This document shows positions 23,533-34,787 of a stretch of DNA of 64,000 nt, piece by piece (within the stretch, counting starts at the first letter, position 1; each line of letters starts with the position of its first letter). The notes below the pieces were generated by a model that saw only the letters and a program-made list of their open reading frames with translations, ran no database searches and had not been told where the DNA came from. A program made the position numbers and the translations under genes. Location: the NCBI GenBank assembly GCA_036250195.1, contig JAVHZZ010000003.1, positions 34,812,335 to 34,876,334 on the forward strand, in the 5' to 3' direction. The DNA comes from Mixophyes australis (lineage: Eukaryota; Chordata; Amphibia; Anura; Limnodynastidae).

Positions 23533-23791
23533 CATCATCATCACCATTTATTTATATAGCGCCACTAATTCCGCAGCGCTGTACAGAGAACTCACTCACA
23601 TCAGTCCCTACCCCATTGGAGCTTACAGTCTAAATCCCCTAACATACACACACACAGAGACACACAGACTAGAGTCAATTTGATAGCAGCCAGTTAACCT
23701 ACCAGTATGTTTTTGGAGTGTGGGAGGAAACCGGAACACCCAGAAGAAACCCACGCAAACACAGGGAGAACATACAAACTCCTCACAGATA
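23533..23791 (-). mobile_element. tRNA-headed SINE, 5-prime truncated copy
   Basis: On the minus strand it reads the SINE body (GGGTTTCTTCTGGGTGTTCC block, CCAAAAACATACTGGTAGGT, GACTGTAAGCTCCAATGGGG) and ends in GGCGCTATATAAATAAATGG followed by TGATGATGA. The tRNA-like head present in the copy at 52,366-52,699 is missing. The central GGGTTTCCTCCGGGTGCTCC-type domain is the one known from HE1-type SINEs of fishes. Confidence 0.8.
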
Positions 23792-24006
23792 ATTTCACAC
23801 TAAAATGTCAGTTGTACAGCAAGGCCCAGTATTGTCTCATACTGACTTTCTTCTCTTTATTCATATACCGAGTTTTTATTACTTTCTTTTTTCTCTTAAA
23901 TTTGGTTTGTTAAACCAGGCTCCGATATTCCGATATTTAACGCATTTTGCCAGCGGAATTTGGCAAATGAGAAAATATTTTCTTTTGTATTTTATGAAGT
24001 GATGAA

Positions 24007-24260
24007 CATACTTGCCTACTCACCCAGAATTTCTGGAAGGTTCCCGAATTTCAGGGGTGTGACCCTGGACTCCCTGAAGAGTAGGGATCCTCCTGGGTCG
24101 TGGTGGAGGCTGGGCTTAATCTCACCATTTTGTGATATCAAGGTCCCCTCCCCACAATGCAATGCCTTGAATTTCGGCATTTCATAGCAGGGGCGGGGCA
24201 GTAGTCATACATTTGTCACATGACCTCCTCTCTGGGATACCCGGAGAGTGGGTAAGTATG
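24007..24260. mobile_element. Small non-autonomous hAT element, CATACTTGCC family
   Basis: Ends CATACTTGCCTACT and GGTAAGTATG pair, and a perfect 8-bp duplication, GTGATGAA, flanks them (23,999-24,006 and 24,261-24,268). CCCGGAGAG-type subterminal motifs match the copy at 522-815. Length 254 bp; no coding content. Confidence 0.85.
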
Positions 24261-24269
24261 GTGATGAAT

Positions 24270-25500
24270 GAGCAGTTTGGTGTGCGGTTTATTCCATGAA
24301 AGTTAGGCTAGAAACTGTGCACAAAATGTGAGTTTATTTATTTTTAATCTTTCGGTATAAGGAGCAAGGATAGGTACAAATTTGCTATTCCAGGGGTAAC
24401 AATCTTGTTAATTACACTGGCTCCCACAGCCCAAGGGAATTGGGAAGAGCTATAGTAAGTTGATTGATGTGGCCTATTTTTCTGAATACAAACTTTTGGC
24501 AGAATATTGAAAAAAGGTATTTCCTCTATATATGCCTTTTTCCCTGTATACAGATTTACAATAAAAATAAAAATGTATTTATTCCTACATACTACCAAAG
24601 AAAAGTCCTGTTTGTCCCAAAATAAACATACATTTTTCTTGGGCAGAGTGGGAAAAATGTAAATGTTCCCAGGAAGCTGATTCTTTGCACATATGTGAAA
24701 ACTGGTCTGGTCCTTGGGGTACAAAACAAAGAGGTGAAATGGTTCAAATATCAAAACTGCTGCTTCTGTTATTGCCATTAGCAGTATAGAATATGAAGAA
24801 TAGTTTAATCTTGCGATATAAAAAAAGATTCCCAAATGTTATTGTTACAATAATAAGTGGGAACATTATAGCTAATTTTAAATTAAATTATTATTTTTAC
24901 AACATGATGACATTTTGTGCCCAAAAAAATCTTCAGTTTTAAAACAAAGTTTCCTTGGACTGTGTCACGTCAGCTTAGCCTGGCTGTATTCCAAATGAAG
25001 GGACATTATACAGAAATATATATTTGGCACAGCCTTATCCATGTTTTTCTGTTGGACCTTGTTCATCAACAGTTGCATATTGTGAGCTGTGGAACTTGGG
25101 AATTACCATTTCATTGTATTTTGGCCACATAGGTTCCTTTACTATGGTGGAAATTTATTTTTTCTTGTCTTGTGTGAATATATCATATTGCATCTTCAAA
25201 TGACATTGCTAGATACAAAAACAGATTACACCCACGCATTTCATTGGCTATATGTGGAAAGGATCAGTGAAACAGAGTGTTTTTATTTTTAACTTACACA
25301 GTGGAAGAACCTATAACATCCAATAAGACCCTTGTTTTCATTAGCCTACCCTACACTAAACCAATCAAAGCTATTTCCTGATTGGTTGCCATGGGTGCAA
25401 GTTTGCACCTATTTTAGTAAATAGCCTTCTAGATGGTTATTTACAGAGGTAAAGCAAAAACATTTTTCTGATCTGGAAGGATTTTGTCATACAGTGGATT
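24270..25500. other. Unassigned stretch
   Basis: A 163-codon minus-strand frame (24,344-24,835) and several shorter ones lie here, but none has a motif I recognise. No splice-bounded exon is evident. Confidence 0.45.
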
Positions 25501-25502
25501 AA

Positions 25503-25826
25503 AATTAATTATTATTATTATTATCATTATTATCTGTTATATATAAGGAGCCACAAGAGGTCCGCAGAGCCGTACGTGAAATTTACAGTAGGGTACAAAG
25601 ACCAGACATCTACTAATTAACAAATTATACACAGATAACTTGGTAATGCAGAACAAGTTGTTTACAGGAGAATGAGTGATGGTAATGTCCCGTGTGAATT
25701 AGGCCCGGGCTCAAGAGAACAGGGCTAGGGAAGCAGCCTAGAGGTATTGAAGGTGATGGAATAGTAGAAGGAGAACACAAGTAAATAGGGCCCTGCTCAT
25801 GAGAGCTTACATCCTAAAGGATGATA
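25503..25826 (-). mobile_element. L2-type LINE 3-prime end fragment
   Basis: The minus strand reads GGATGTAAGCTCTCATGAGC, AGGGCCCT, then a 3-prime untranslated region ending in an ATAAT-type simple tail at 25,503-25,530. The same GTAAGCTC...GAGCAGGGCCC block occurs in the fragments at 44.3, 50.9, 55.4 and 61.6 kb, which also carry the end of the reading frame. Only the untranslated tail is present here. Confidence 0.6.
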
Positions 25827-25922
25827 TTCAAATTATGGAATTATGGAGGAATTTCTGTCATTTCTGAGGTTTTTGACAAAGCAAATGGACCAAATCTTAA
25901 CACCACCTTGAAAGTAGTGCTT

Positions 25923-26160
25923 TTAGCTAATTTTAGTGAAGGTCCTTACATTTACAACCCCACGAGCATTGAAGTTACAGACCACTAAGTAGAATAATGA
26001 GTGGGCAAAATTAGTAAATGTATTCCTTGTTGGAAAATGACCAAGGAGCCACAAAGAATGTGCATTGATGCTAAACATGACCCACAGATTTGTACAGCAC
26101 CAGACGATTGTTGACCCCCCCCCCCCCCCCTCCCCCGTTCGGGATTGATAATTCAACTAT
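25923..26160. other. Unassigned sequence with a C homopolymer
   Basis: A run of C near 26,115-26,130 interrupts otherwise unremarkable sequence. No gene recognised. Confidence 0.4.
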
Positions 26161-26434
26161 TGGATTAAACTAAAATAAGACAAATGTTGATTTAATAAGA
26201 CTACAGATACAATGTAGAAGAGCCAAAGACTTCATGACTTTGCAAATATAGCAGGATCCTTCTCAGTACCATGGACAGTATCCCTGTAGAAGCTATTAAA
26301 TATAAGATAGGACACTATATGGACAAAAGTATTTGGCCACACCTGTTAATTATTGAATTGAGGTGTTTTAATTATTGCCAGATAATCAAGCACCTAGCCA
26401 TGCAGTCACCATTTGCAAACATTTGTGATACAAA

Positions 26435-27437
26435 ATGTGTCGTTATGTAAAGCTCAGTGCCTTCAAACGTGGTACTGTGATAGGATGCCACCTTTGCAAT
26501 AAGATGGTGCGTGAAATTTCATCTCTGCTGAATATTTCATGGTCAACTGTAAGTGATTTTATTATAAAGTGGAAGCGTTTAGGAACAACAGCAACTCAGC
26601 CACGAAGCGGAAGACCACGAAAAATCACGGGGGGAATCAACGTCTGCTAAGGCGCATGGTGCGTAAAAGTCGCCAACACCCTGCTGATACCATAGCTGAA
26701 AAGCTCAGAACTTCCACTGACATCTATGTAAGCACAAAAACTGTGCGGCTGGAGCTTAATGGAATGGGTTTCCGTGGCCGAACAGCTCATGCAAGCATCA
26801 CATTACCAAGACCAATGCCAAGCGTCGGATGGAGTGGTGTAAAACACACCAACACTGGACTGCGGAGCAGTGGAAACGTGTTCTGTGGAGTGACGAATCA
26901 GGCTTCTCTGGCAGTAAGAGGGGCGAGTCTGGGTTTGGCGGATGCCTGGAGAAAGTTACCTGCCTAACTGCATTATGCCAACTATTAAGTTTGGTGGAGG
27001 AGGGATAATGGTATGGGGCTGTTTTTCAGGGTTTTAACTGGGCCCCTTATGTCCAGTGAAGGGCAATTTTAATGCTTCAGCATACAAAGTTATTTTGGAC
27101 AATGCTATGCTTCCAACTTGTGGCAACAGTTTATAAAAGGCTCTTTAGTATTCCAACATGACTGTGCCCCAGTGCACAAAGCAAGGACTGCAAAGACATG
27201 GTTTGATGAGTTGGTGTGGCAGAACTTGACGCCTGCACAGAGCCCTCAATCGAACACCTTTGGGATGAACTGGAACGGAGATTATGAGCCAGGCCTTCTC
27301 ATCCAACATCAGTGCCTGACCTCATAAATGCTCTACAGAATGAATGGGGACGAATTCAGAAAGACTACAACATCTTGTGGAAAGTCTTCCAAGAAGAGTG
27401 GAAGCTGTTATCGCTGCAAAAGGGGGACCAACTCCAT
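26435..27437 (+). pseudogene. Tc1-type transposase, multiply frameshifted
   Basis: Tc1 transposases bind the transposon ends with two helix-turn-helix units and cut DNA with a DD(34)E site. Pieces lie in order in different frames. The first helix-turn-helix region comes with IKWKRLGTT, then the GRPRK hook (about 26,600-26,625). The second unit contains HPADTIAEKLRTS (about 26,683-26,722). WSDESGF carries the first catalytic aspartate (about 26,884), QHDCAPVHKA the second (about 27,153), and IEHLWDELERR the expected third acidic region (about 27,253). At least three frameshifts and several stops separate them, so it is dead. The hAT element later inserted just past its 3-prime part. Confidence 0.85.
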
Positions 27438-27761
27438 ATTAAAGTTAGGGATGTGCACCGGCGACTTTTGAGGTCTCGTGTTTTGTGTTTTGGATCCGGA
27501 TTTTCGTTATTTTTGAGGTTCGGATTTGTCTCGCAAAACACTTGACGAAAGGTCTCGGTTCGGATTTAAGGTATTGGATTCGGATTTTTTTTGAAAAAAA
27601 CATAAAAAGTTTAAAAATCAAGTTTTTGGGCTTATTTTCACTCCTAGGCTATTATTAACCTCAATAACATTCAATAACAAGCATTTCCACTAATTTACAG
27701 TGTATTCTGAACACCTCACAATATAGTTATTAGTCCAAAACGTTGCAACAAGGTATCTTTC

Positions 27762-28265
27762 TGGACTGCGTAGAGGAGTGGGTCACCACAATATATATTA
27801 AAAACCCTGAACTTTTATGATTCGCACCAATAAATGTACCTGGACTGCGTAGAGGAGTGGGTCACCACAATATATATTAAAAACCATGAACTTGTATGAT
27901 TCGCACCAATAAATGTACCTGGACTGCGTAGAGGAGTGGGTCACCACAATATATATTAAAAACCCTGAACTTTTATGAATCGCACCAATAAATGTACCTG
28001 GACTGCGTAGAGGAGTGGGTCACCACAATATCTTAAAAACCCTGAACTTTTATGATTCGCACCAATAATTGTACCTGGACTGCGTAGAGGAGTGGGTCAC
28101 CACAATATATTAAAAACCCTGAACTTTTATGATTCGCACCAATAATTGTACCTGGACTGCGTAGAGGAGTGGGTCACCACAATATCTTAAAAACCCTGAA
28201 CTTTTATGATTCGCACCAATAATTGTACCTGGACTGCGTAGAGGAGTGGGCACTGGGCACCACAA
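27762..28265. repeat. 77-79-bp subterminal repeats of hAT copy 1
   Basis: Units start at 27,762, 27,841, 27,920, 27,999, 28,076, 28,153 and 28,230 with TGGACTGCGTAGAGGAGTGG. Six are full-length and the last is partial. The same unit, reverse-complemented, is repeated about eight times in the other copy (about 49,800-50,412), so it belongs to the transposon. Confidence 0.92.
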
Positions 28266-28354
28266 TAAAATATATAAAAAACCTTCAACAGATCTGCATT
28301 ACACTACACATACGGCTGCTCCTCCATCCTCTCCATCATATACATGTTGGAGTT

Positions 28355-30271
28355 TTAGCGTGTGACAACCTCTTGTTTGAGGTGATGGCAGGGCAGGTTC
28401 ATGCTTTTTTGATGTGCCTCTAGTCTGCGGTAGGCACTGGCTGAATGCCGAAAGTGTCCAGCAATTTTGCGCGCCACCGCAAGCATCTCCTGCACACCCC
28501 TGTCACTCTTGAGGTAATGCTGCACCACCAAATTAATGGTGTGGGCAAAACATGGGACGTGCTGGAAATTGCCCATATTTAATGCCCGCACAATGTTACT
28601 GGCATTGTCTGACACCACAAATCCCCATGAGAGTCTAAGTGGGGTAAGCCACTGGGAGATAATTTCCCTCATTTTCTCTAATATGTTGTCAGCGTTGTGC
28701 CTCTTATTAAAGCCTGTAATGCACAATGTTGCCTGCCTTTGCATGAGCAGCCATTTTGTAGATGCTGCTACTGATGCAGCTGTTGCTGTTGCTGCGGAAG
28801 GGGATGCATCTACCCAGTGGGCTGTCACAGTCATATAGTCCTTCGTTTGCCCAGAACCACTCGTCCACATGTCCGTGGTTAAGTGGACAGTGGGTACAAC
28901 CGCATTTTTAAGAGCACTGAGGACACTTGATCGTACTTCTCTGTACATTTTTGGTATCGCCTGCCTAGTGAAGTGGAATCTCGAGGGGATTTGGTACCGG
29001 GGACACAATACCTCCATCAACCCTCTAAATCCCACTCCACTGATGGCGGACACCGGGCGCACGTCTAACACCAACATTGCAGTTACAGCCGCAGTTATAC
29101 GCTTTGCAATAGGGTGACTACTATCGTATTTTGTGGTCATGGCAAACGACTGTTGGACGGTCAATTGTTTTGTGAAAGACTTAGCGGTCTTACGACTTCC
29201 CCTCTGGGAAGATGACCGACTAACAGCAGCAACAGCAGCAGTGGCAGTAGTAGGCGTACCGCTGCAGGATTCCTCGGATGAATCCCGTATTGAGGAGGAC
29301 TCAGTCTGGCTGCTGACTTGGGCTGCAGGACTGAATCTGATGGAGATTGTGGAGGAAGTTGACGAGGAGGGTGTTGCTGGTGTGTATCCAACTGGACCAC
29401 GGGATTTAGGTGTCCCTGTACCGATGAGGGTCCTAGCCCCAGTTCCTGAACTAACCACTGAACTATGAAGGTTATTCAGGTGACGTATAAGGGAGGATGT
29501 TCCTAGGTGGGCAAGATCCTTACCCCTGCTTATTTGAGCTTTACATAAGCTACATATGGCCATACATTGGTTGTCTGGATTTGGATAAAAATAACTCCAG
29601 ACCGAAGAGGTGCATTTTTTGGTCTTCTGACCAGGCATGATGATGGGCTTTTTCATCCCATGGACATCAGCTGTTTCCCCCCCTGGTGCCTCATTTACAA
29701 TAACCACATCACCATCCTCATCATCAAGTTCCTCCACAGCGCCAGCTACATCATCAATAGCCTCCTCCCGAGCCACCTCTTCCCGTACAGTGATGGGAAG
29801 GTCAGGCTTGACAACCACCAACACCCTTGGACTCGCCTTGGGGATTTGTGATAATTTCTCTTTAGAAGGCAGAGTTGTTTGCTGTTTTGTTGCTGACAGC
29901 ATAACTCTCTTCAATTTTTTGTAGGGGGGGGGAGGAGGAGGAGGGCTAAGATCCGTGGGTGAAGCTGAACCACTAGTCATGAACACGGGCCAGGGCCTAA
30001 GCCGTTCCTTGCCACTCCGTGTCGTAAATGGCATATTGGCAACTTTACGTTTCTCCTCAGATGATTTAAAGTTTCTCTTTTTGTTACTTTTTCTTAACTT
30101 GGGCTTTTTGGATTTTACATGCCCGGTACTACGAGATTGGGCATCGGGCTTGGAAGACGACGTTGATGGCATTTCATCGTCTATGTCATGACTAGTGGCA
30201 GCAGCTTCAGCATTAGGAGGAAGTGGGTCTTGATCTTTCCCTACTTTATCCTCCAAATTTTTGCTCTCCAT
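28355..30271 (-). pseudogene. hAT transposase with BED zinc finger, C-terminally truncated
   Basis: hAT transposases excise and insert DNA in the nucleus. The frame gives 638 residues from the ATG at 30,271, chosen because the MESKNLEDKVGKDQDPL start is also present in the copy at 47,189. Frame upstream of this ATG stays open but is low-complexity. Residues 1-200 are basic then acidic and proline-rich. A BED finger lies at about 221-269 with C240, C243, H264 and H269. The catalytic core starts near 370, with D467 in LTTDMWTS, D555 in VVSDNAS and the C-x-x-H of PCFAH at 574-577. At residue 638 a TAA replaces the tryptophan expected in the TRW motif. Reading resumes with NSNMYMMERMEEQ before stopping again. 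The third catalytic residue and the dimerisation domain are absent. Confidence 0.88.
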
Positions 30272-30459
30272 TATATGTAGCACAAGATACTGCAGAATGT
30301 GTGAACTTGGTAATATTGCAGTACCAATGGACTTATACTGCTGGATTGGTTTTGCAAATTTGGTTATAATTATTATATATTTTTTTTTTTTTAAATTTTT
30401 TATTTTTTTTAACTTTTTTTTTATTTTTAAAAAACTTGGGAATAGTGGGGAAATAACTA

Positions 30460-31065
30460 TGCCCTTAGAAGCACAGAGCACAGGACACAGCACCACTGGA
30501 CTGAACAGGACACGGCACAGGACCCAGCAGCACTACGGAACTCAGCAGGACAGAGCACAGGACACAGCACCACTGGACTGATACTGCAGAATGTGTAAAC
30601 TTTGTAATATTGCAGTACCACTGGACTTTTACTGCTGAATGTGTGAACTTGGTAATATTGCAGTACCAATGGGCTTATACTGCAGGATTGGTTGTGCAAA
30701 TTTTGTGGTAATTAAAAAAAATTAAAGTAGTTTTTGGTATTTTTAAAAAAAACTTTTTTTTATTTTTTTAAACACAGGGGGATATTGGGGAAATAACTAT
30801 GCCCTTAGAAGCACAGAGCACAGGACACAGCACCACTGGACTGAACAGGACACAGCACAGGACCCAGCAGCACCACTGACCTCAGAAGGACAGAGCACAG
30901 CACACAGCACCACTGGACTGATACTGCAGAACACAGCACAGCACAGCACAGCACAGCACTAAACAGCACAGAACTAAACAGCACAGAACTAAACAGCACA
31001 GAACTAAACAGCACAGAACTAAACAGCACAGAACTAAACAGCACAGAACTAAACAGCACAGAGGA
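30460..31065. repeat. CAGCAC-rich subterminal repeats of hAT copy 1
   Basis: A block of about 320 bp starting CCCTTAGAAGCACAGAGCAC occurs at 30,462 and again at 30,801. It is followed by a 15-bp repeat, CAGCACAGAACTAAA, at about 30,950-31,060. The corresponding region of copy 2 (46,120-47,010) has three such blocks. Apparent cysteine-rich minus-strand peptides here are translations of the repeat. Confidence 0.85.
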
Positions 31066-31389
31066 CCACCTAACACACCCTCCCTCTACCCTGATCAATG
31101 CCCGAGTGAAGATGGCGGCGACTAGCGGGGAATTTATAGGATCCGAGTATCGCGAGATCCGACAACGGGATTATGAGTCAGAGCCTCAGTTTCACTTTTG
31201 AATTTGGCGCCAATACCCGGATCTGTCTCGGATCCGACTCGGATCCGCAACGTTCGGGTGGGCTCGGATTTCATAAATCCGAGTGCGCTCATCCCTAATT
31301 AAAGTATATGTATTTGAATACAATGTCATTACAGTCCCTGTTGGTGTATTGGTCAAGCGTCAGAATACTTTAGTCCATATAGTGCATCA

Positions 31390-32289
31390 TCTTATCCTTT
31401 TGGCCTGAGGCAACTACTCAGCGCAGTTGGTCATTTGTCTAGTGATACAGCAGCCAAGGGTCCCGAGAGGGAGGGGGAAGGGATGTAGCAGGTACATAGT
31501 GCCCTGCCTTTGTAGTGGGTGGAACCACCAATCTGGTGTGGCCCAACCCCATTCAGAGCTTTTGGAAGGGGCCTCAAGAAGTTGCTGTACTGGGGTCTGA
31601 AATTTCTCTTGGCGGCGCTGCCTGCATCATCTCATGTCATTCCATTTCTGTCTAGCGCCTCTTCAGTATAAGCTGCTAGCCAGGTTTCATATTGGGATTT
31701 TATTTCACAAAGGCAGTATTTCTTCTATGCAAAAACACCACCTGGGGAAAGGCTTTCGCCTTATCATAAGGAAGCTTTAGAACCTGGAATATCAATGGAA
31801 GCATTCTCTGTGGTGTATGATTACGATTTGCCCAGTACACCACCCACAGTTACATATTGCAGCAGTAGGGGATCTTAGATACAAAAGCATCACTATTGAC
31901 CTGTAACTTAAAACAAAATTACTCTGGGCACTTCTAAATGAACTGTGGAAGATTTATTCAATTTCCGCTGCTGGTGTCAGACTCTCACAACTGTTTTGTT
32001 ATTACTATCTCTAAATAAATTGTCTGGGGGATAACAAGTGATTGAATGGGGAAAACATACAAAGGTCAGTATGACATCTCTGTTCTCCTATTCTTGAAAG
32101 TCTATTGAATTCCTTCTTATCTGCACAATTTAATTAACAACTCTAGGACATTTCTTTGCAATATAACTAGTATTCCATTACTCTATTAAATATGAAAACA
32201 TTTGGATAACTTAATGCAATTTATTTATTTTTGTGCAAAAAAATAATATATTATTCAAATTATTAGGCCTTTGTTTCCGAGGCTGAAGA

Positions 32290-32340
<51 letters not shown>

Positions 32341-32460
32341 TTGCTATACAATATTAGCTATGCTAACACATAATTTCTTGTTGTCAATAATTGAACCAGT
32401 TTTGATTAGAATGTTGGGATATCACATGATCATTTTGTATACCCTGGGAAAGAATGGAAG
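31390..32460. other. Unassigned stretch with an ATCT microsatellite
   Basis: No gene recognised. A run of ATCT repeats (about 13 units) is at 32,290-32,341. Confidence 0.6.
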
Positions 32461-32466
32461 CTAGGG

Positions 32467-32640
32467 GGGTAAATGTATCAAGCTGAGAGTTTTCCGGCGG
32501 GTTTGAAAAACCAATCAGATTCTAGCTATCATTTATTTAGTACATTCTACAAAATTACAGCTAGAATCTGATTGGTTGCTATAGGCAACATCTCCAGGTT
32601 TCAAACCCGCTTGAAAACTCTCAGCTTGATACATTTACCC
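32467..32640. mobile_element. Small inverted-repeat element, GGGTAAATGTATCAAGCTGA ends
   Basis: The first 40 bp (GGGTAAATGTATCAAGCTGA and AGTTTTC) are the complement of the last 40 bp. A second inverted pair, CCAATCAGATTCTAGCT and AGCTAGAATCTGATTGG, lies further in. Length about 174 bp; no coding content. No target duplication could be fixed. Confidence 0.72.
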
Positions 32641-32754
32641 ATAGATGTTTTGTTGAAAATTAAAATTCCATTATTATAACCTCTTACTCATTTAGGGCCG
32701 GTATATGTCACAATGCTGTGTAATACAAAAAAAAAGACTTATTCAGTTATGTCA

Positions 32755-32936
32755 CTGTCTGCCCCAGGGGAAGTTACAATCCTGTTTCCTCACCCCAGAT
32801 ATATAGACACACTGGAGTCTATTTAGTCAGTAACCATGTGACCTGTCAGCATGCCTTTGATGCAGCCCACAACACCCAGAGGAAACTGACATGAACACGG
32901 GGAGAACATACAAATTACACTTAGATAGCAGCAAGG
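32755..32936 (-). mobile_element. Degraded SINE fragment
   Basis: Diverged matches to the SINE body are seen on the minus strand (GTTCTCCCCGTGTTCATGTC, CCTCTGGGTGTTGTGGGC). Head and tail are not recognisable. Confidence 0.5.
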
Positions 32937-32975
32937 TCATCTCTGCAACCTTGCATTGTTACCATGGGTTAATTA

Positions 32976-33221
32976 CATACTTGCCAACTCTCCCGGAACG
33001 TCCGGGAGACTCCCGTATTTTGCGTGAGTCTCCCGGACTCCCGAGAGAGTGTGGCAATCTCCCTGATCTGCCCAGAAGTGGGCAGAATACGGTTCAAACG
33101 CCGCGATTCACCGGGAATCGCGGCGTTTGCCCCCGCCCCCATTTTTCGGGGCCCCGCCCCCTACACACCTACCTCCTACCAGCAGCTCCTGGGAAAAAAA
33201 AATGAAATGTTGGCAAGTATG
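32976..33221. mobile_element. Small non-autonomous hAT element, CATACTTGCC family
   Basis: CATACTTGCCAAC at the left and GTTGGCAAGTATG at the right are exact complements. The flanking 8-bp duplication GTTAATTA is perfect (32,968-32,975 and 33,222-33,229). Subterminal CCGGGAGACTCCCG palindromes are the best preserved of the copies in the window. Length 246 bp. Confidence 0.9.
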
Positions 33222-33229
33222 GTTAATTA

Positions 33230-34764
33230 GACTGCAAGAAACTGGAATAAAGAGGTTAAAGTACAGTATATTAAAACATGTATGTGCATATCAAATGCTT
33301 AATTCTCATCAGAAGATGATCACAACTCATCTGTTTAGAGACACAGCAATGGAAGTGATACAAATCCATACACCAATAATGGTTGCACAGCCGTGACCTG
33401 AGAGACAACTAGAGATTTGTGATATGTGATTGGTTAGCCAGGGTTTTAGTCTGCCCACAGTCTTCGCCCAAGATGTCATTCCACCGTTGAATTTTCCCAC
33501 TAGTTGGGTACAAAAACCATTCTATGGAAAACTTCTACCCAAAACATTATTTTGCATTACAGCATTTTATAAATCGAAACATTTGAGATCTATATGTGTG
33601 TTGAAACAAACTAAATTACATGGTGACATTTATGAAAATTAGTCCGCATGAAATTTATAGGGGTACATTATATAAAAAAGTAAACATTTTTATATCAAGA
33701 TCAATAAAGTTTATGTATCACTGCGGAGGTCTCCCTTCTGCTCTACTGAGTATGCACAGGGTTCAAGTGTATGAGCGACAAAAAAATATATATATATATA
33801 TAAAAGCTTTTTTTATTCTTAAAAAAAAGGCATTATTTCAGTCTATTTATTCAGTTGACACCATCCTGAGATGGAGTTAACCAAACAAGTTTCTTTACGT
33901 GATAATTAAACTCCCCCATCCATAAATATTATAAATATAGAATGTGTGTGTGTTTGTTTTTATGTCTTATTTTTTTTGGGAGGGTGAGAAGATTTAGATT
34001 TTTTGAACTATTTTTGGGGTTTTAATACTTTACTTCTAAATCTTAACAATAGCCATATGTTTGGTTCATGCATTCATGAATTCTTGTACTGTTTGAGTCC
34101 ACTCCTGGGAGGGGATCTATCACCCTTTCTGTTAAAAAAAGTACTTCCTTATGTTGTCCTTCAGTCTTCTTCCCTTTGATTTCAAAGCATGACATCTCAC
34201 AATATCTTTTCCTAAACCATGGACTAATGTACATTAAAGCCACATTGCTAAGTGCATTGTACAAGAAAAGAAGCAATGCTAGTGCCATTGGTAATGAAGC
34301 AAAGAAAAATAGTGCTGAAATATCCTCACCTCCATCCTATACAAGTATTCTATAAGGTTTTTACTACTGCTTGACTACACTACTTGCTTACCTTCCTATC
34401 ATCGAAACTATAACTCCGGTACCTTTCTCTGTTGTCCTTGATATAACAGTACATCTGTATTAATTCTGTGTTTGGATTTTGGACTTCTGTGTCCCACATG
34501 CTTATTTTATTACATTCTAGATGTCATTTTTTTACTGCAGTTTAGAAAATAAAGGCAAACATCTGTTACTTCACTATTTATACCCCTGTGTCTGCATCAT
34601 GTCTTACTTCCAAGTGAAATGATAAGTTTAATATTTACTCAGTCTAACAAATATGTGTACAGCAGATGAATGGTCCATCGTATTTGTTCTGTAATTGCTT
34701 CTGCAGTCACAGGTAAATCTTTTACTTGCAGAATTGAACACACACATTTTCTTTGTATCCACAG
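33230..34764. other. Non-coding stretch upstream of the opsin exon
   Basis: No coding exon recognised. If the exon at 34,765 is reached by splicing, this stretch is intron or upstream DNA. A TA microsatellite lies near 33,786-33,802. A 110-bp block at 34,235-34,345 is repeated at 35,700-35,812. Confidence 0.45.
34235..34345 (-). repeat. Dispersed repeat block, copy A
   Basis: It matches 35,700-35,812 in the same orientation (CATTGTACAAGAAAAGAAGC, AATGCTA, GGTAATGAAGCAAA, AAAAATAGTGCTG). The two copies lie about 1.47 kb apart on either side of the opsin exon. On the minus strand both read LALLLFLYN followed by SNVA. I take the pair as copies of an interspersed repeat. Confidence 0.6.
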
Positions 34765-34766
34765 GT

Positions 34767-34781
34767 ATGACTGGCACTTGA
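34767..34781 (+). promoter_or_regulatory. Short upstream ORF in the opsin leader
   Basis: ATG ACT GGC ACT TGA, a four-codon reading frame with a stop, ends 6 bp before the main ATG at 34,788. If the leader exon begins at 34,765 as the splice acceptor suggests, this uORF would be on the mRNA and could lower translation. No functional data. Confidence 0.35.
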
Positions 34782-34787
34782 AGCAGG

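Larger units (their letters stand above)
27446..31297 (-). mobile_element. hAT element, copy 1, BED-finger type, nested in Tc1
   Basis: Ends TAGGGATGTGCAC and GTGCGCTCATCCCTA pair, and a perfect 8-bp duplication, ATTAAAGT, flanks them (27,438-27,445 and 31,298-31,305). The transposase gene reads on the minus strand. At the transposase 3-prime side lie 77-79-bp subterminal repeats; at the other side lie CAGCAC-rich repeats. A longer member of the same family is at 45,872-50,725 in the opposite orientation, with ends TAGAGATGAGCGCACTCGG and CGGTGCACATCCCTA. The C-terminal coding part is deleted here, so the copy is not autonomous. Confidence 0.93.
26313..31384 (+). mobile_element. Decayed Tc1-type transposon, split by a hAT insertion
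   Basis: The left end, CACTATATGGACAAAAGTAT, and the right end near 31,384 (AATACTTTAGTCCATATAGTG, diverged) are complementary. Removing the hAT element with one copy of its target duplication (27,446-31,305) leaves about 1.2 kb, the usual size of Tc1 elements. Flanking dinucleotides are GA and CA where TA is expected, consistent with age. The transposase remnant is in plus orientation from 26,435. Confidence 0.82.

Noticed and set aside
24344..24835. 163-codon minus-strand frame as a gene
   Set aside because: AT-rich, no recognised domain, no supporting splice or promoter signals, and length within chance for this sequence composition. Left as unassigned.
30272..30496. N-terminal extension of the hAT transposase to 713 residues
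   Set aside because: The extra 75 codons are lysine- and isoleucine-rich translations of poly-A/T and repeat sequence. The ATG at 30,271 is the one conserved in the second copy.
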